64,000 nucleotides of DNA from Flectonema sp. DT1601. Its lineage: Eukaryota; Euglenozoa; Diplonemea; Diplonemida; Diplonemidae. Below, piece after piece: positions 21,689 to 32,399 of this stretch (position 1 is the stretch's first letter; each line of letters starts with the position of its first letter). The notes under the pieces were generated by a model that was not told the origin of the DNA, ran no database searches, and saw nothing but the letters and a program-made list of their open reading frames with translations. The translations under genes and the position numbers were made by a program. The stretch is taken from positions 744,001 to 808,000 of the forward strand of contig OZ025813.1 of assembly GCA_964019425.1 (NCBI GenBank), in the 5' to 3' direction.

Positions 21689-23773
21689 ATGTTCAGATCC
21701 ACAGCAGTCAAGTGGAATCTCGATGTACTTCGAGTACTAAAAGAAGTTAGCGGCAATAAAGCAAAAAGCAATACACCTCCAGTAAGACAAGTAAGAAAGG
21801 ATAATGAACCGAAGAGAGTGAGTTTTAGTTTGCCGGAACCATCTTTAAATACTGATGAGGATGTAGCGAAACACATAAAGGTGAATTACAACAGACACTT
21901 AAAGAGTACCTGGATGGGGTCATATTCGAAGACAAGAGGAATGAGAAACGGGTTACTCAAATTATATGGCACAACACGAAGACAAGGAATAGTTGGACTT
22001 CAAACAATAGAATGCGTGATGCAGTTTTTCTCAATACTTGGGATGCATGATCGTTGTTTACGAATCTTCAACGATACTGACATAATTGGAATTAAAAAAA
22101 CACCTCAAATGTATCGCCTCCTAATCTCATCATTTGCAAAGCATGGACAGGCGATGGACGTTCTACGCTATAACAGACAGCTTCGGTTAGGTTTTCCTTC
22201 TGAGCTGACAGCAGCGGATACTATCCCAGTATTTACCTGTCTCGTTAGAATGAGGAAGAGGGAACTTGCATTTAAGGCTGGAATTTATTTGATTCAGAAA
22301 ATTGGACCTCACGAAGATATCTACACACAACTATTAAAGAATTCTAGAAGCACCGAAGAAGCTGAAATTCTACTACAAGAGATGACTGGATTTAGTGCAG
22401 ATGTTAACATTACTTCCATTCATATCGCAGCGGCAATGAGAAGTTGTAAATCATCAGGTGACGTTGAAGGAACTTACAGAATATTCAATATGAGCCAAAG
22501 ACTTAAAGTTGGCATAACTGACGTCATGTACACAGTACTACTTAACACTTTACGTGAAGCTACTGACACTTACAGTTTACGAAGAATGGCTGATCACGCT
22601 CTGTATCAGTTTGCCAGTTATCAACCATTTTTTAACCTTCTACAAGCATTTATTGATGCTGGAGACTTGTCGAATGCGAGGATGATATTCGCTGCAGCTG
22701 ACAGCCACAACTTATCAAACAATCTCCGTGTATTCACTCAAGGAGTTCTCTGTCAGGGAATCTCTATGAATCACAAAGCTATACTACAGGCGTTTGATGC
22801 GAGACCGTTGGGGAAATTTACCTCTGCATCACTCAAAGATCTACGACATGCTTTAACGGCAGCGTACGTAAGAGAACACCCTAGTCCTTGTTTTGCACAC
22901 ATGAAAGTGATTTTGGATGACAAGAAACGCCGCATGAGAACAGAAAAAACCTTTGTAATGCTCTCTCACAGCTGTCTTGCACTGAAAGGTTTTGGCGTTC
23001 GCGTTATATGGGTTAAGCACGTTCAGTATTTGAGAGGACAAGGTGAGTTGTTTTTTGGCATCCCAATCGCATCGACGTATTTTTATAAAAATATCGGTAA
23101 GGCGATTGCGATACGAGTTTCTGATCTTATTCGATTCGCTGGTGGTAAGATACATGTTATTATTGACAGCCTGAACTCACTTAGCAGTTTATTGATTGAA
23201 GTTAGCGACTTTCTACTTGAAAACTACTACCCACTACACTGCGTGGTGTTAATAGACTCGATTATAGTTGTATTTGGGATGTTGGGAAAACCAGAACAAG
23301 TAGTCGATTGGCTAAAAAAGATATCAACCCACGAAACGCCAACTTGGACTCAGGCACTGTCTCCTCACATAGATGTGCTGCAAGCAATATGTACTCTCTC
23401 TGGAGAAACAGAAATAGTCAATTGGCTGATTAAGTCTCGTGAAGAAGCATCAGCTCACAGGATTTACACAAAACTGCTTACAGAAGGGTCGACTGATGTT
23501 CTTAAGGCGGAATATCAATACACCACTGCTATGAAGTATCCTAGTATCTCTCCTCCATTGTCAAGGGATCAAATAAAGTTGCTTTCAAAAGTTGAAAATT
23601 CTGCCACTGTTGCAGAGGCTCTCGCGATACTCCCAGGAAGGGAGGGGCCTTCTGATACCGATGAAGAGGGTTTACCGACTAGAAGTTTGCTTTCAAACAA
23701 CAAACCATCAAACCCCCAAGGAAGAGAACTCACAAACGACATGCTTCGCTGGAGTGATGGCGACGAAGCCTAG
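21689..23773 (+). CDS. Pentatricopeptide repeat (PPR)-like protein, probably mitochondrial
   Basis: 694 aa. The basic, Ser/Arg-containing N-terminus (MFRSTAVKWNLDVLRVLK) suits a mitochondrial presequence. From about residue 95 to 420 the protein is a run of helical pairs with PPR character, for example TPQMYRLLISSFAKHGQAMD, TDVMYTVLLNTL and QPFFNLLQAFIDAGDLSNA. The C-terminal about 270 residues are less regular and may be more degenerate repeats. PPR proteins bind organellar RNA in processing, editing or translation. No DYW or SMR tail is seen. The start is the second ATG; the first ATG (21684) makes a short overlapping frame. Confidence 0.8.
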   Translation: MFRSTAVKWNLDVLRVLKEVSGNKAKSNTPPVRQVRKDNEPKRVSFSLPEPSLNTDEDVAKHIKVNYNRHLKSTWMGSYSKTRGMRNGLLKLYGTTRRQGIVGLQTIECVMQFFSILGMHDRCLRIFNDTDIIGIKKTPQMYRLLISSFAKHGQAMDVLRYNRQLRLGFPSELTAADTIPVFTCLVRMRKRELAFKAGIYLIQKIGPHEDIYTQLLKNSRSTEEAEILLQEMTGFSADVNITSIHIAAAMRSCKSSGDVEGTYRIFNMSQRLKVGITDVMYTVLLNTLREATDTYSLRRMADHALYQFASYQPFFNLLQAFIDAGDLSNARMIFAAADSHNLSNNLRVFTQGVLCQGISMNHKAILQAFDARPLGKFTSASLKDLRHALTAAYVREHPSPCFAHMKVILDDKKRRMRTEKTFVMLSHSCLALKGFGVRVIWVKHVQYLRGQGELFFGIPIASTYFYKNIGKAIAIRVSDLIRFAGGKIHVIIDSLNSLSSLLIEVSDFLLENYYPLHCVVLIDSIIVVFGMLGKPEQVVDWLKKISTHETPTWTQALSPHIDVLQAICTLSGETEIVNWLIKSREEASAHRIYTKLLTEGSTDVLKAEYQYTTAMKYPSISPPLSRDQIKLLSKVENSATVAEALAILPGREGPSDTDEEGLPTRSLLSNNKPSNPQGRELTNDMLRWSDGDEA

Positions 23774-23891
23774 TCAACATCTTATACTTATACTACTGCT
23801 GTAGTAGGTCATTCGTTCTTTCTTTTGTTGTATTTTTTTTTGTTTATTGATTTGTTACCCTCCATCCCAACTAGACGTTCCTAATAACCAA

Positions 23892-25031
23892 ATGGAAGCT
23901 ATACTAAGAGACTTATCCAGTGATATATTAAACATCAGGGATGCAATTATTAGAATTGAAGATAGAGTTACAGACGTTGAAGAAGTCGCATCGGCAACTA
24001 GCTGGTCACTGAAGGGATTGCAAGCACAGATGTTGGGATCAGTCATGGACGGATCTCTGAAAGTACCAACCAACACGAGTTGTCTTCACACAGATACCTC
24101 ATTCTCAGTTAAGAAGCAACAAAACCAGAGGCTAAATGATATTGAATCGGTAATAGAAAAGTTTAATATTCGTCTGTCTGTCTGGGAACGTGATACTGAA
24201 ATGCTACGACACCTCTTAAAAGATAGCGACAAAGAACGAACACTAAAATCTTATATAAAAGATCTCTCTAAAGTCAGAGGAACACCCTACTCTGGTGATC
24301 CAATCGGAATAAAGACATCGCAGTCTTTACAAAAAGCATTCGATGCAGAGGATCGGGCAGAGCGACTCCACCATGAAAACAAGCAACTCCGACTTCAACT
24401 AAATATAGGTCAGAATAGTTTACTTCACGCCTTCAGCTCTAGACCAAAGATTGTTAAGAATACTGGTTCAGCTTTAATTGATATGATGACAAAACAAAGA
24501 CAAGAACAGACACGCTACAACTTAGAAGGCAGCAGCAATGCACCGAAACCCTCTCCTGAACTGCGTAGAAGTGTGCAACCCCGTCCGCAGCATAACAATA
24601 ATGATGTCGTGAGGACCGTTCCTCAGAACAGTAAAGACGAAAGTAAAAGTAATATATCTCGTACTCCTCAGCATCGACATGTTGAAGTAAATAGAAAATC
24701 GAGTTTATCAACGGATACGCATAAGAGAAGGAAACCTGTTAGATCGGCAAGTGCCAGTAGATTAAGTTTATCGTTTCGTTCAGAAAGTGAGACTTTGACT
24801 AAAGGAAGACGACCAAGTAGTCCATCTGCTCGATCTGGTTCGTCGTGGACGACGAGTATGAGTGCAGTAGAGATAGAGTCACCTCCGCCAACTGCTTCTG
24901 TTGCGTTTCATGAAACAGATCCAGCAACTGAGCAAATCGATTTTCTGGGAAGTACTTCCGATGCGACTTCGGAAACACACTCAAATCAGTTCTCAGAATT
25001 ATCTCATACTAGTTTCATTAGAGAGAGATAA
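23892..25031 (+). CDS. Coiled-coil protein with Ser/Arg-rich tail, unknown function
   Basis: 379 aa from the ATG 17 nt after acceptor AG 23874. The N-terminal half (1-190) is heptad-like (ILRDLSSDILNIRDAIIRIED) with a second helical segment near 150-185 (DRAERLHHENKQLRLQL). The C-terminal half is low complexity, rich in Ser, Arg, Pro and Thr. An open frame continues upstream of this ATG, but it lies before the acceptor. No recognised domain. A cytoskeleton-associated role is a guess from the coiled coil only. Confidence 0.7.
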   Translation: MEAILRDLSSDILNIRDAIIRIEDRVTDVEEVASATSWSLKGLQAQMLGSVMDGSLKVPTNTSCLHTDTSFSVKKQQNQRLNDIESVIEKFNIRLSVWERDTEMLRHLLKDSDKERTLKSYIKDLSKVRGTPYSGDPIGIKTSQSLQKAFDAEDRAERLHHENKQLRLQLNIGQNSLLHAFSSRPKIVKNTGSALIDMMTKQRQEQTRYNLEGSSNAPKPSPELRRSVQPRPQHNNNDVVRTVPQNSKDESKSNISRTPQHRHVEVNRKSSLSTDTHKRRKPVRSASASRLSLSFRSESETLTKGRRPSSPSARSGSSWTTSMSAVEIESPPPTASVAFHETDPATEQIDFLGSTSDATSETHSNQFSELSHTSFIRER

Positions 25032-25293
25032 GCTGAGAAGAGTTGGTTGAAAAATAGATTCTTAAGCTCGCGTAGAATTTAAAAAAAAAAAAAAAAAAAA
25101 CTTTAACTGTACTTAATAAGTCACTCTGACTTTGTGTAATAATTTTATAATTATTGTTTAACTCTCATCAGGAACAGACTGAGATAAATGAAAATCTGAC
25201 ATCCATTGATGTTATGTTCACTCCTGTTCTAATGTTGTTATTATTATTATTTTTTTTTTTTTCATAGCAAAAGTTTTCCAATCAAATGCTCAG

Positions 25294-25827
25294 ATGCAGC
25301 GAACAGCTGATGAGGAATTGAGGGATCGACTAAAAATTTTCTACAACTACTACAATAAAAATAAGTTGAAAGATATAGAAGGACTAGTGAAAGACTATTC
25401 GGGCTCAGAAACTGAATTGTTCGAGGCCCTCGTTAGCAAGTATGGACCTGAGCCATCTCAGGAGTATACAGATGGAGATGTGCATATTCACAGTCCTAGG
25501 GGTTGTGATGTTGCTGTGAGATCGAACAGTCAAACAGTTTGTCGCATTAAAATGAGTTCTCCTAAAAGGTCACGTCACCCTCGGAGATTGACTGCAGCCC
25601 AGAAAGAAGAAGTAATCCAACAAGTGGTTGATCGTCTTCACCAGTATCAGTTTTATCATCAGACAGCATTAAACTCACAATCAGTACTACAGTGGCCCTC
25701 TACTCAAATGCCATACAGCTCACAACCAGTATACCCAGTTCACAGCAGTAATAATGATTCTCTACGTCACGAGACAGCTGAAGAACTTCTTGATGAGCTT
25801 GTGGGTGAGCCGCCTCTTTCCTTTTAA
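25294..25827 (+). CDS. Small protein with ALVSKYGPEP repeat motif
   Basis: 177 aa. Residues about 8-55 carry a motif known from many kinetoplastid and some stramenopile proteins: a basic/aromatic stretch (LKIFYNYYNKNKL), then ELFEALVSKYGPEP. It usually occurs once or more at protein ends and is taken as an interaction module. The rest holds a short beta-like segment, a basic patch (SPKRSRHPRRLT) and a Gln/Tyr/Ser-rich C-terminus. A T-tract acceptor ends at 25267. An earlier ATG at 25287 opens a short out-of-frame ORF. Confidence 0.72.
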   Translation: MQRTADEELRDRLKIFYNYYNKNKLKDIEGLVKDYSGSETELFEALVSKYGPEPSQEYTDGDVHIHSPRGCDVAVRSNSQTVCRIKMSSPKRSRHPRRLTAAQKEEVIQQVVDRLHQYQFYHQTALNSQSVLQWPSTQMPYSSQPVYPVHSSNNDSLRHETAEELLDELVGEPPLSF

Positions 25828-26264
25828 ATAACTAACCTTGTGTACCTACAAGGGTTGACTATATTGTGTATTTCTTTTTGCTTTTTTTTTTTTAAAAACT
25901 CTATTTGTTATTACTTTGCATTATTGATGATTAGATGTGATAGTATTCCCAAACCCCGGCTGTTTCTCACTGTTGTAGCGTAGCAAGAGACGATAAACTA
26001 CGTTACGACGCCTATTTTCATGGTGATAGTACTTTTTTTTTATTGTTTTTTTTTTTTAATTTTTTTGCGCAAAAGACCTGCAGTATTCTTCCCAGATGAG
26101 ACCTTTTCGTATAGTATTAAATTCCCCTCCCCTACGAAAGTTCTTAGCTTGTTATTAGAAAAAAAAAACAGAAATAAAATTCTGTTTTTTTTTATTTTTT
26201 CTCTTGGTAATAGTCGATTACTTTTGTTACGAGTATATTCACTTACAGGGCATTCAACATAGTA
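25828..26264. other. Intergenic spacer
   Basis: Homopolymer-rich and without a gene. A possible acceptor (TTCACTTACAG) ends at about 26249, 15 nt before a start codon at 26265. Confidence 0.5.
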
Positions 26265-26990
26265 ATGGAAGTGTTGATTGCCTGGACTGATTTAGGACTT
26301 CCAGTAGTGTGTTTCACTGCTGATTCTAATTCAGTAGTCTGCGATGTTTTGAAAGCAGCGGACGTTGATCCGAGAGAGGTTGAATTATCATTCTTTATTA
26401 CTTGAATTGAGTATACTGTTTTCTTATGGGGTGAGTTTTGGAGGTGTTCTCGAAATGTCTAAGAATTCTTTTTTTATTCTTCAACAAAAAAACATCATTA
26501 ATAAATAAAAAAGAGAAAAGAGATGACCTCCTAAGTTATCAAGACGTCAAACAGATGATTTCTTTTTTTAATAATTGCCCTTCGATATCTGTATTAGACT
26601 GGTCAGATCTTTTTTTAATATTTTCAATAATTGGAAATTGTTTCTTAAAAGAGTGCACTGCAATCACGACCTGTCATTTTGCAAGCAATGTGAATACTAT
26701 TGAGGATGAATTCCTATGCATGTTGCAGGTCTGAGGAAACACGTTCCTCTGTGACTGTAGTTCCTTCACCTCACTTGACTTGTTAGGTCTAAACAGGAAA
26801 CTAACAGTAATTGACCTGTCGGGTCTTAGTAATGTCACTGATATTGGAAATAGAAACTTATGCAGTTGTATCTAATCTTGGGCGACCCTTAAAGAGTCAT
26901 TCAAGGGTCGTCCGTTGTCAGAGATCTTCTGCTTCCCGAAAAACGATCCCAAAAATATTAAATAAACTGATTTGAGATAAAATTACTTTT
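26265..26990 (+). pseudogene. LRR-like locus, broken or intron-rich
   Basis: A plausible first exon (26265-26378, 38 codons, ending before a GTTGAA donor) encodes MEVLIAWTDLGL and then AADVDPRE. A second piece at 26555-26728 reads NNCPSISVLDWSD and then CTAITTCHF, an RNI-type leucine-rich pattern. A third at about 26795-26870 reads KLTVIDLSGLSNVTDIG. I found no splicing that joins piece three in frame. Either unusual introns exist or the gene is decaying. It sits between two compact intact genes on the same strand. Confidence 0.4.
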
Positions 26991-27146
26991 GTGTGTTGTA
27001 TCCACCTTGGATATATTTTAGTGTCTGTTTGTGTAGCAGCGCAGAATTTGTTAGTTCCCTTCTGTTTATAACATATAAATACGGTTGTCATAATACGATT
27101 TCGTTGTTAATTCTTTTTTATTTTTATTTTAGGAATTGAATTGAAA

Positions 27147-27785
27147 ATGACTGACTGCCTTGACTTGTGCCTATTAGCAGGAGAGAATCCTCCTATGAGT
27201 GCTAATCTTGATGTAGATCCATTCTCAGTCTTGTACCGAGATATCATACCTCATACTGGAAAGGGAGGAGAGAGAAAGGATTTTGGAGTTGGGAATAAAC
27301 CGTCATCTGTAGTGGTAAGTGGATTACCATGGTGGTGTAACGATATGATGTTAGAAAGGACGTTGACTAGATTAGGAATTACTGGTATTAGTATGGTGAG
27401 GTTCCATGAATGTCCGATTAATGGAAAAAGTAAAGGAAGTGTGGTTATCAGATTTCATTCACCACTGTCAGCGAATGAGTGTGTGGTTAAATTGAAATCG
27501 TTTGAAAGTGGAAATGAAACTTACGGTTGTGAATGTAAACACCATGAGATTGGAGATGGTGCATCCCCACCTATGCCAATCAGACAACCGCCTGTGGTGT
27601 TGTCAACTCATACACCCGTCATCCCTGCAGTCGCTCAACCGTCTCTCGGTCAACCAGCTGAGAGCTTATCAATTAAAGATTTTGCTTCTCGTAAACAAGA
27701 ACTCATTCGCAAAGCAATGCAACAATTCTCTGATAAAAAACGAGGAGCACCGACTGCATCACCGACTACAAAAAGACAGAAATAG
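27147..27785 (+). CDS. CPSF6/CFIm68-like RRM protein
   Basis: 212 aa. One RRM at about 53-125 has the CPSF6/7-type first strand and loop (VVVSGLPWWCNDMMLE, compare the family's GNLTWW-T-D pattern), a middle GITGI element and an RNP1-like strand (INGKSKGSVVIRF). The C-terminus is Pro-rich and then basic (ASRKQELIRKAMQQF, TTKRQK), shorter than the RS tail of animal CPSF6. The family binds CFIm25 and UGUA RNA to choose poly(A) sites. A role in mRNA 3'-end formation is inferred from the RRM type. Acceptor ATTTTAG ends at 27132, 14 nt before the ATG. Confidence 0.75.
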   Translation: MTDCLDLCLLAGENPPMSANLDVDPFSVLYRDIIPHTGKGGERKDFGVGNKPSSVVVSGLPWWCNDMMLERTLTRLGITGISMVRFHECPINGKSKGSVVIRFHSPLSANECVVKLKSFESGNETYGCECKHHEIGDGASPPMPIRQPPVVLSTHTPVIPAVAQPSLGQPAESLSIKDFASRKQELIRKAMQQFSDKKRGAPTASPTTKRQK

Positions 27786-28219
27786 AATCACCGACAGGGG
27801 TAATGATTTGATAACTACCTGGCGTGTTTCAGTATTTGATTGAACTGGACAAAGAAAAAGAAGCCTACCAATAATTATAATTAATTGCGTTCGCTATTCG
27901 TAGCGATCGCTAACAAGGCTGAGAAGATTTCACGTCGACTGACAGTGATCTCGAATAGTAAGTGTTTTCAGTTGTGGTTTTTTTTTTCTATTTTCTCACT
28001 CGTTTCGTTGTCAGCGAGGTACTATGGAGTAGCGTAATACAACACTTGAGTTAACCGTTTCTCGTTTTCATTAATTTTAGGTGAGCGAAAATGAGCAAAC
28101 TACGACCTTACAGACTGATAGCTGAGGTCGTCACCGAAACTAAAACCGAATCAGCTTCCTGCTGATTGGTTATCTTATTGTTATTATTTTATTTTTTTGC
28201 TCAGCATTATTCTTCCAAT
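27786..28219. other. Intergenic region with a 24-codon ORF
   Basis: Contains an acceptor-like site ending at 28080, directly followed by GTGAGC, then a 24-codon ORF (28091-28165; MSKLRPYRLIAEVV...). It could be a uORF of the phosphatase gene, a micro-protein or chance. A second acceptor (TTTTTGCTCAG, ending 28204) serves the phosphatase. Confidence 0.4.
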
Positions 28220-29419
28220 ATGCAAGTCTTATCTCAGAGTGGTTTTTATCAAGCAACCCAATGTTTTAGCGAAAACAGCGATTATGACAGCGATGAGGAC
28301 TTTGCGGAGACTAACATTTCTAAGTGTCTAAGTTTTATGGGAATTCCACTTGGAGAAGGTCTCAGCACTGACATGAAAGACACCATTGATGATGAGTTCT
28401 GTCACATGAGAAGACCTGAGGAAGAAAAAGTTTTGATCAAGCTCTACTCCCCGCAGTGTACAAGTAAGATTCAGCATCCTGCTCCAATATTTGGGACTGC
28501 TGAAGACAGGGGATCAAGAACCTACATGGAAGACTATCACTTTTCTGATACTTCTTCCGAATACGTCGCTTTGACTATTGTTTGTGATGGTCATGGAGGA
28601 GCCAGCTTTGCTCAATTCTCTTGTGTTAAGATCGTGGATCTAATTAAACAAAAAGTCTTAAAACACAGTGAACCAGTACCAACAGCAATCATGGATTCCG
28701 TTATTGAAGCAGACCTTCTGTTGTACCAAAGTCAAAAGACTAGCAACCAAGGTACCACTGTTACTGTTTTTGCTGTGACTTCAGAGGGTGCGACTATTGG
28801 ATGGCTTGGTGACTCAAGAGCTGTTCTCTGTGATGGAAGCAAAGCTGTTGCATTAACAAAAGATCACTGCAGGTCTGACGCTGACGAAGATGCCAGACAA
28901 TCACGTGTGTATGGATCTGATAGAATAGGTCTTCCATGTGTCACCAGAGCTGTTGGTGACTTCGGTGGAAAGTCTCCAAACTTTGAAGCAAACAAGGAGC
29001 TAGCGATCTCTAACAGAGCTGAGATCATCTCTTTTCCGATCACAAATACTACTCGTTTTGTTATTATTGCTTCTGATGGTCTTTGGGATGTTGTTAAAAA
29101 CCAGGAAGCTGTTGATATCTTAACTGCGGAGATGCAAAGAATTCCGTTTTTGCAGGGTGACGTTGATAACTACGAGACAACGCCTGGAAACATTTACCGG
29201 ACTCCAGAAGAGTACCTTAAAAAAGTTGCTTGCAAGGCGCTCCTTGATATCGCCTGTGAGAGGAAATCAAGTGATAATGTCACTGTTACTGTCTGCCTTC
29301 TTCAAGATATTTCCTCGTACGGTCCAGATCTTCCAACTACGATGGGCGATGACTGTCTGAAAACACCAACGGAAAAATACTTGCACCCGAAAGATCCCCC
29401 GCACACCACGTCGCTATAG
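28220..29419 (+). CDS. PP2C-type (PPM) Ser/Thr protein phosphatase
   Basis: 399 aa from the ATG 15 nt after acceptor 28204. The metal-dependent phosphatase motifs appear in order: RTYMEDYH, VCDGHGG (metal-binding Asp/Gly), GTTVTVFAV, WLGDSRAVL, LTKDHC, VTRAVGDF, IASDGLWDVV and SDNVTVTV. All metal-binding Asp residues I would expect are present, so it should be active. The N-terminal about 85 residues are an acidic extension. The C-terminus has no obvious anchor. The substrate is unknown. Confidence 0.93.
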   Translation: MQVLSQSGFYQATQCFSENSDYDSDEDFAETNISKCLSFMGIPLGEGLSTDMKDTIDDEFCHMRRPEEEKVLIKLYSPQCTSKIQHPAPIFGTAEDRGSRTYMEDYHFSDTSSEYVALTIVCDGHGGASFAQFSCVKIVDLIKQKVLKHSEPVPTAIMDSVIEADLLLYQSQKTSNQGTTVTVFAVTSEGATIGWLGDSRAVLCDGSKAVALTKDHCRSDADEDARQSRVYGSDRIGLPCVTRAVGDFGGKSPNFEANKELAISNRAEIISFPITNTTRFVIIASDGLWDVVKNQEAVDILTAEMQRIPFLQGDVDNYETTPGNIYRTPEEYLKKVACKALLDIACERKSSDNVTVTVCLLQDISSYGPDLPTTMGDDCLKTPTEKYLHPKDPPHTTSL

Positions 29420-29689
29420 TGATTTAATCCTTTTTGACTTTTTTTATTGTTTTTTTTTTTTTTTTTTCACTCCCTTCTCCTCCATTTCTTTTTTTTTTTT
29501 TATATATAGTGTGGGTTGCTTTAATTTCCCGTCTACCAAAAAAAAAAAAAAAATAAATAAATAAAGGGAAATGCGTCTATTCTAATTTCCCGAAAAAAAA
29601 AAGAGAAAAAAGAAAAAAAATACAAGAAAAAAAAAAATAATAATATTTGTAGTTGGATTTCATGCACCCTTCCGTTGTCCTTTCGAAAG

Positions 29690-29720
<31 letters not shown>

Positions 29721-31301
29721 ACGAAAACTCTTTCCTTCCGTTATTATTCACCATGTTCGTTCCTTTTTTTTCCCCCCTCCCTTTTTATTTTTTAAAGAAA
29801 ATAATATTCTTGAAATGCGGGATTTTTTTTTGTTTACGCAGCTACAACCGGCAATTAAGACGAAGCCGAACGAGAACGAACTTCGAAAAGGAAACAACAA
29901 AAAAAAAAAAAAAAAAACAACGTATCTAACTACCTCCCACTGTCAGTGTATTGCAACGTTAAAAAAAACGATTTAATTTTTTATATAAATATATCAGACA
30001 GTCCTCTTTGAGTAAGAAGGAAGGGGGGGGGGAGGTAGAAAGAAACAACAGCGATTTACCTCTTCGTTGTCAGGCTTTTGATCTCCGATCTCGATGGCTG
30101 ATGTGCAACGATGAGGTAGAACCCGAATATAAAAAAAAAAAAAAAAAAAAAAATTGCGAGAACTCTCTCTTTTGAAGACGTGCAGAAAGTATTACTGAGT
30201 GAAAGCGTAAACCGAAAAACGACACTTCTATTTTCCACATTTCTTTTTTCACCCTAAACAACAACAAGGAGTAATAACTGATTTCTCTACGAGAGAAATG
30301 GAACTCAGAAGTCAGTCCTATTCAGTATGTTACAATCGATGAACCCACTCATGAAACATAGTATAAAAATGAAATACTGATCCAAAATCCACTTAAAAAA
30401 AAAGACTGAAAGATAAGTATTCATAGACAGTAGATATATGATTTTGTTTTCTTTTTTTTTTTTTTTTTTTTTGTACCGACGTAGTCGGAGAAGAAACTAT
30501 TCAGATTGAAGACCGATTATTTCTTATGGTCATGATTTGTTTTCCCCGTGCGACAGGATTTTGTCTGCGTTTAACGAAATATAAGGTTAATCTGAATGGT
30601 TTTTTTTTGTACCCTTTTTTTCTTTTTTTTTTTTTATCCCCTTAGACGGAGACACAAAAAATTTAAAAAAAAAAAAAAAAAAAAGAAGAGGAAATAAACT
30701 AAATAAGAATAACAAAATGCTATTATAAATACTGACTGGTGACAAAAATGAAATTATTAGACCCTCCCTAATAGCGAAAATAATCTCTAAAAAAAAAAAA
30801 AAAAAAAAAAATATTATTCTCTGCCGTAGACTATTTGTTTCCTTTGTTTTAGATTACCTGAAATTACACCGAAAAAAAAAAAAAAAAAAGAGATTCAGAT
30901 TTGAGAATAATACTTGCCCCAGAAGACAATCATCTGCTTTTTTTTTTTTTTTTTTTTTTCTTGCTTATCCTCGGGAGAGGGGTGAGGTAAGCTGCCTTTG
31001 CGATTTCATTAAGGCTATAAAACACGTAGAGGTATCAGTTGAAAAAAAAAAGTAAAAAAAAACTAACAAATGTTAGCGAATCATTCAAGTCTGTTCACAG
31101 TAACCTCTGGTTGACCCATACGTAGGTTGGCCGTGGAATGACCACATTCAGCTGCCTTCACGTGTAACTCACCTGGGCATGAATTTTTGGGCCATTTGCG
31201 AAAAAAAAAGAAGGAAAAGGAATGACATCACACAAAGGAATGGAAAAGGAACCCCAGAGACTCCTTCCATTTGTACGGAAAGAAAAGACAGAATGAGAGG
31301 G

Positions 31302-31338
<37 letters not shown>

Positions 31339-32174
31339 ATACACGGAGGCCATTTGAGCTTGCAAAAAAAAAAAAAAAAAAAAAAAATTATTATTATTAT
31401 TATTATGTTCACCTGCCCAAGCAATCAATTATTTTTCCTTTTAATTAATGGATTAGTTGATTTCTCTTCTTTTCTCTTTTATCCACTGCTTCAACATGTG
31501 TTTTCCCCCCCTCAAGTTGCTTTATATTTAATCATAGTATCAAATTACCTCCTACGTTTTAGTCACTGTATTATAACTAATTGTTTATTTTAGTTTACTC
31601 TGGTACAAGACAGATATTTATTTCTTAGTAAATATATTCAAACATTTTCGATCCCCCCTGTTTTTTTTTTTTTTTTTTTTTTTTTTTGCTTTTCCCCTGT
31701 ATTGACGTCGTTAGCATAAATTACGAATTTCACGATTTTCCCCCACGTGTTCTTAGCAGTTAAACCTAAATTACCTATTTTTAGTATTATTAAGTTTTTG
31801 ATACTGTTTTCTGCATTTTGTGAAACTATCAACCCTGTGTTTTTTAGCAAACAATAAACCACATAGTTTTTTTTTTTTTTGTTTTTGTTTTTGTTATATA
31901 TTTTAATCAGGCTGATTATTTTATTTTACTACCTTTCTTTGTCTTCGATCACTCTTTTTTTTTTCGAAGAAATAAAGTCAGCGCACTCTGTGTTGGGTTT
32001 CTCCCGCTGAGCAGGTTTCTGTGAGGGAGGTCTTTAGATCAGAGCTATATCTATTTTATCTAACGATACTCATCGCAACACGTAACATGTTTTGGGATGT
32101 GTGATAGCTGACGTAGATTTTCTGATTGCTGCGAAAATTATAAAAAGATGGCAGAATCAGATAATTTATTTTTC

Positions 32175-32204
32175 CCCCATCCTGTCTTTATTGAGTACGG
32201 GATT
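32175..32204 (+). repeat. 30-nt direct repeat, copy 1
   Basis: CCCCATCCTGTCTTTATTG followed by a near-identical GTACGGGATT end. One mismatch to the copy at 32370-32399. Confidence 0.85.
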
Positions 32205-32369
32205 GAGACAACGTCTTCTAGTCAGTAAGACAAGAAATACGGTTTTCTCTTTTTTTATGTTTGCTTTTCTTTCTAAACGTAATTTTCTTTGATTAACATA
32301 CAAATATTTTTCAGTTAAGTACTTGGTATTACCTAAAGTTGTTACTGTTTTTACATTGTCAAAGTTTCA

Positions 32370-32399
32370 CCCCATCCTGTCTTTATTGTGTACGGGATT
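32370..32399 (+). repeat. 30-nt direct repeat, copy 2
   Basis: Second copy, 195 nt downstream of the first, with one mismatch. An ACAACGTC block follows both copies at slightly different distances, so the similarity may extend weakly beyond 30 nt. Confidence 0.85.

Noticed and set aside
31297-31420. Long A-tract plus ATT repeat as a possible retroposon tail
   Set aside because: No body of a SINE or LINE, and no target duplication, could be recognised upstream or downstream.
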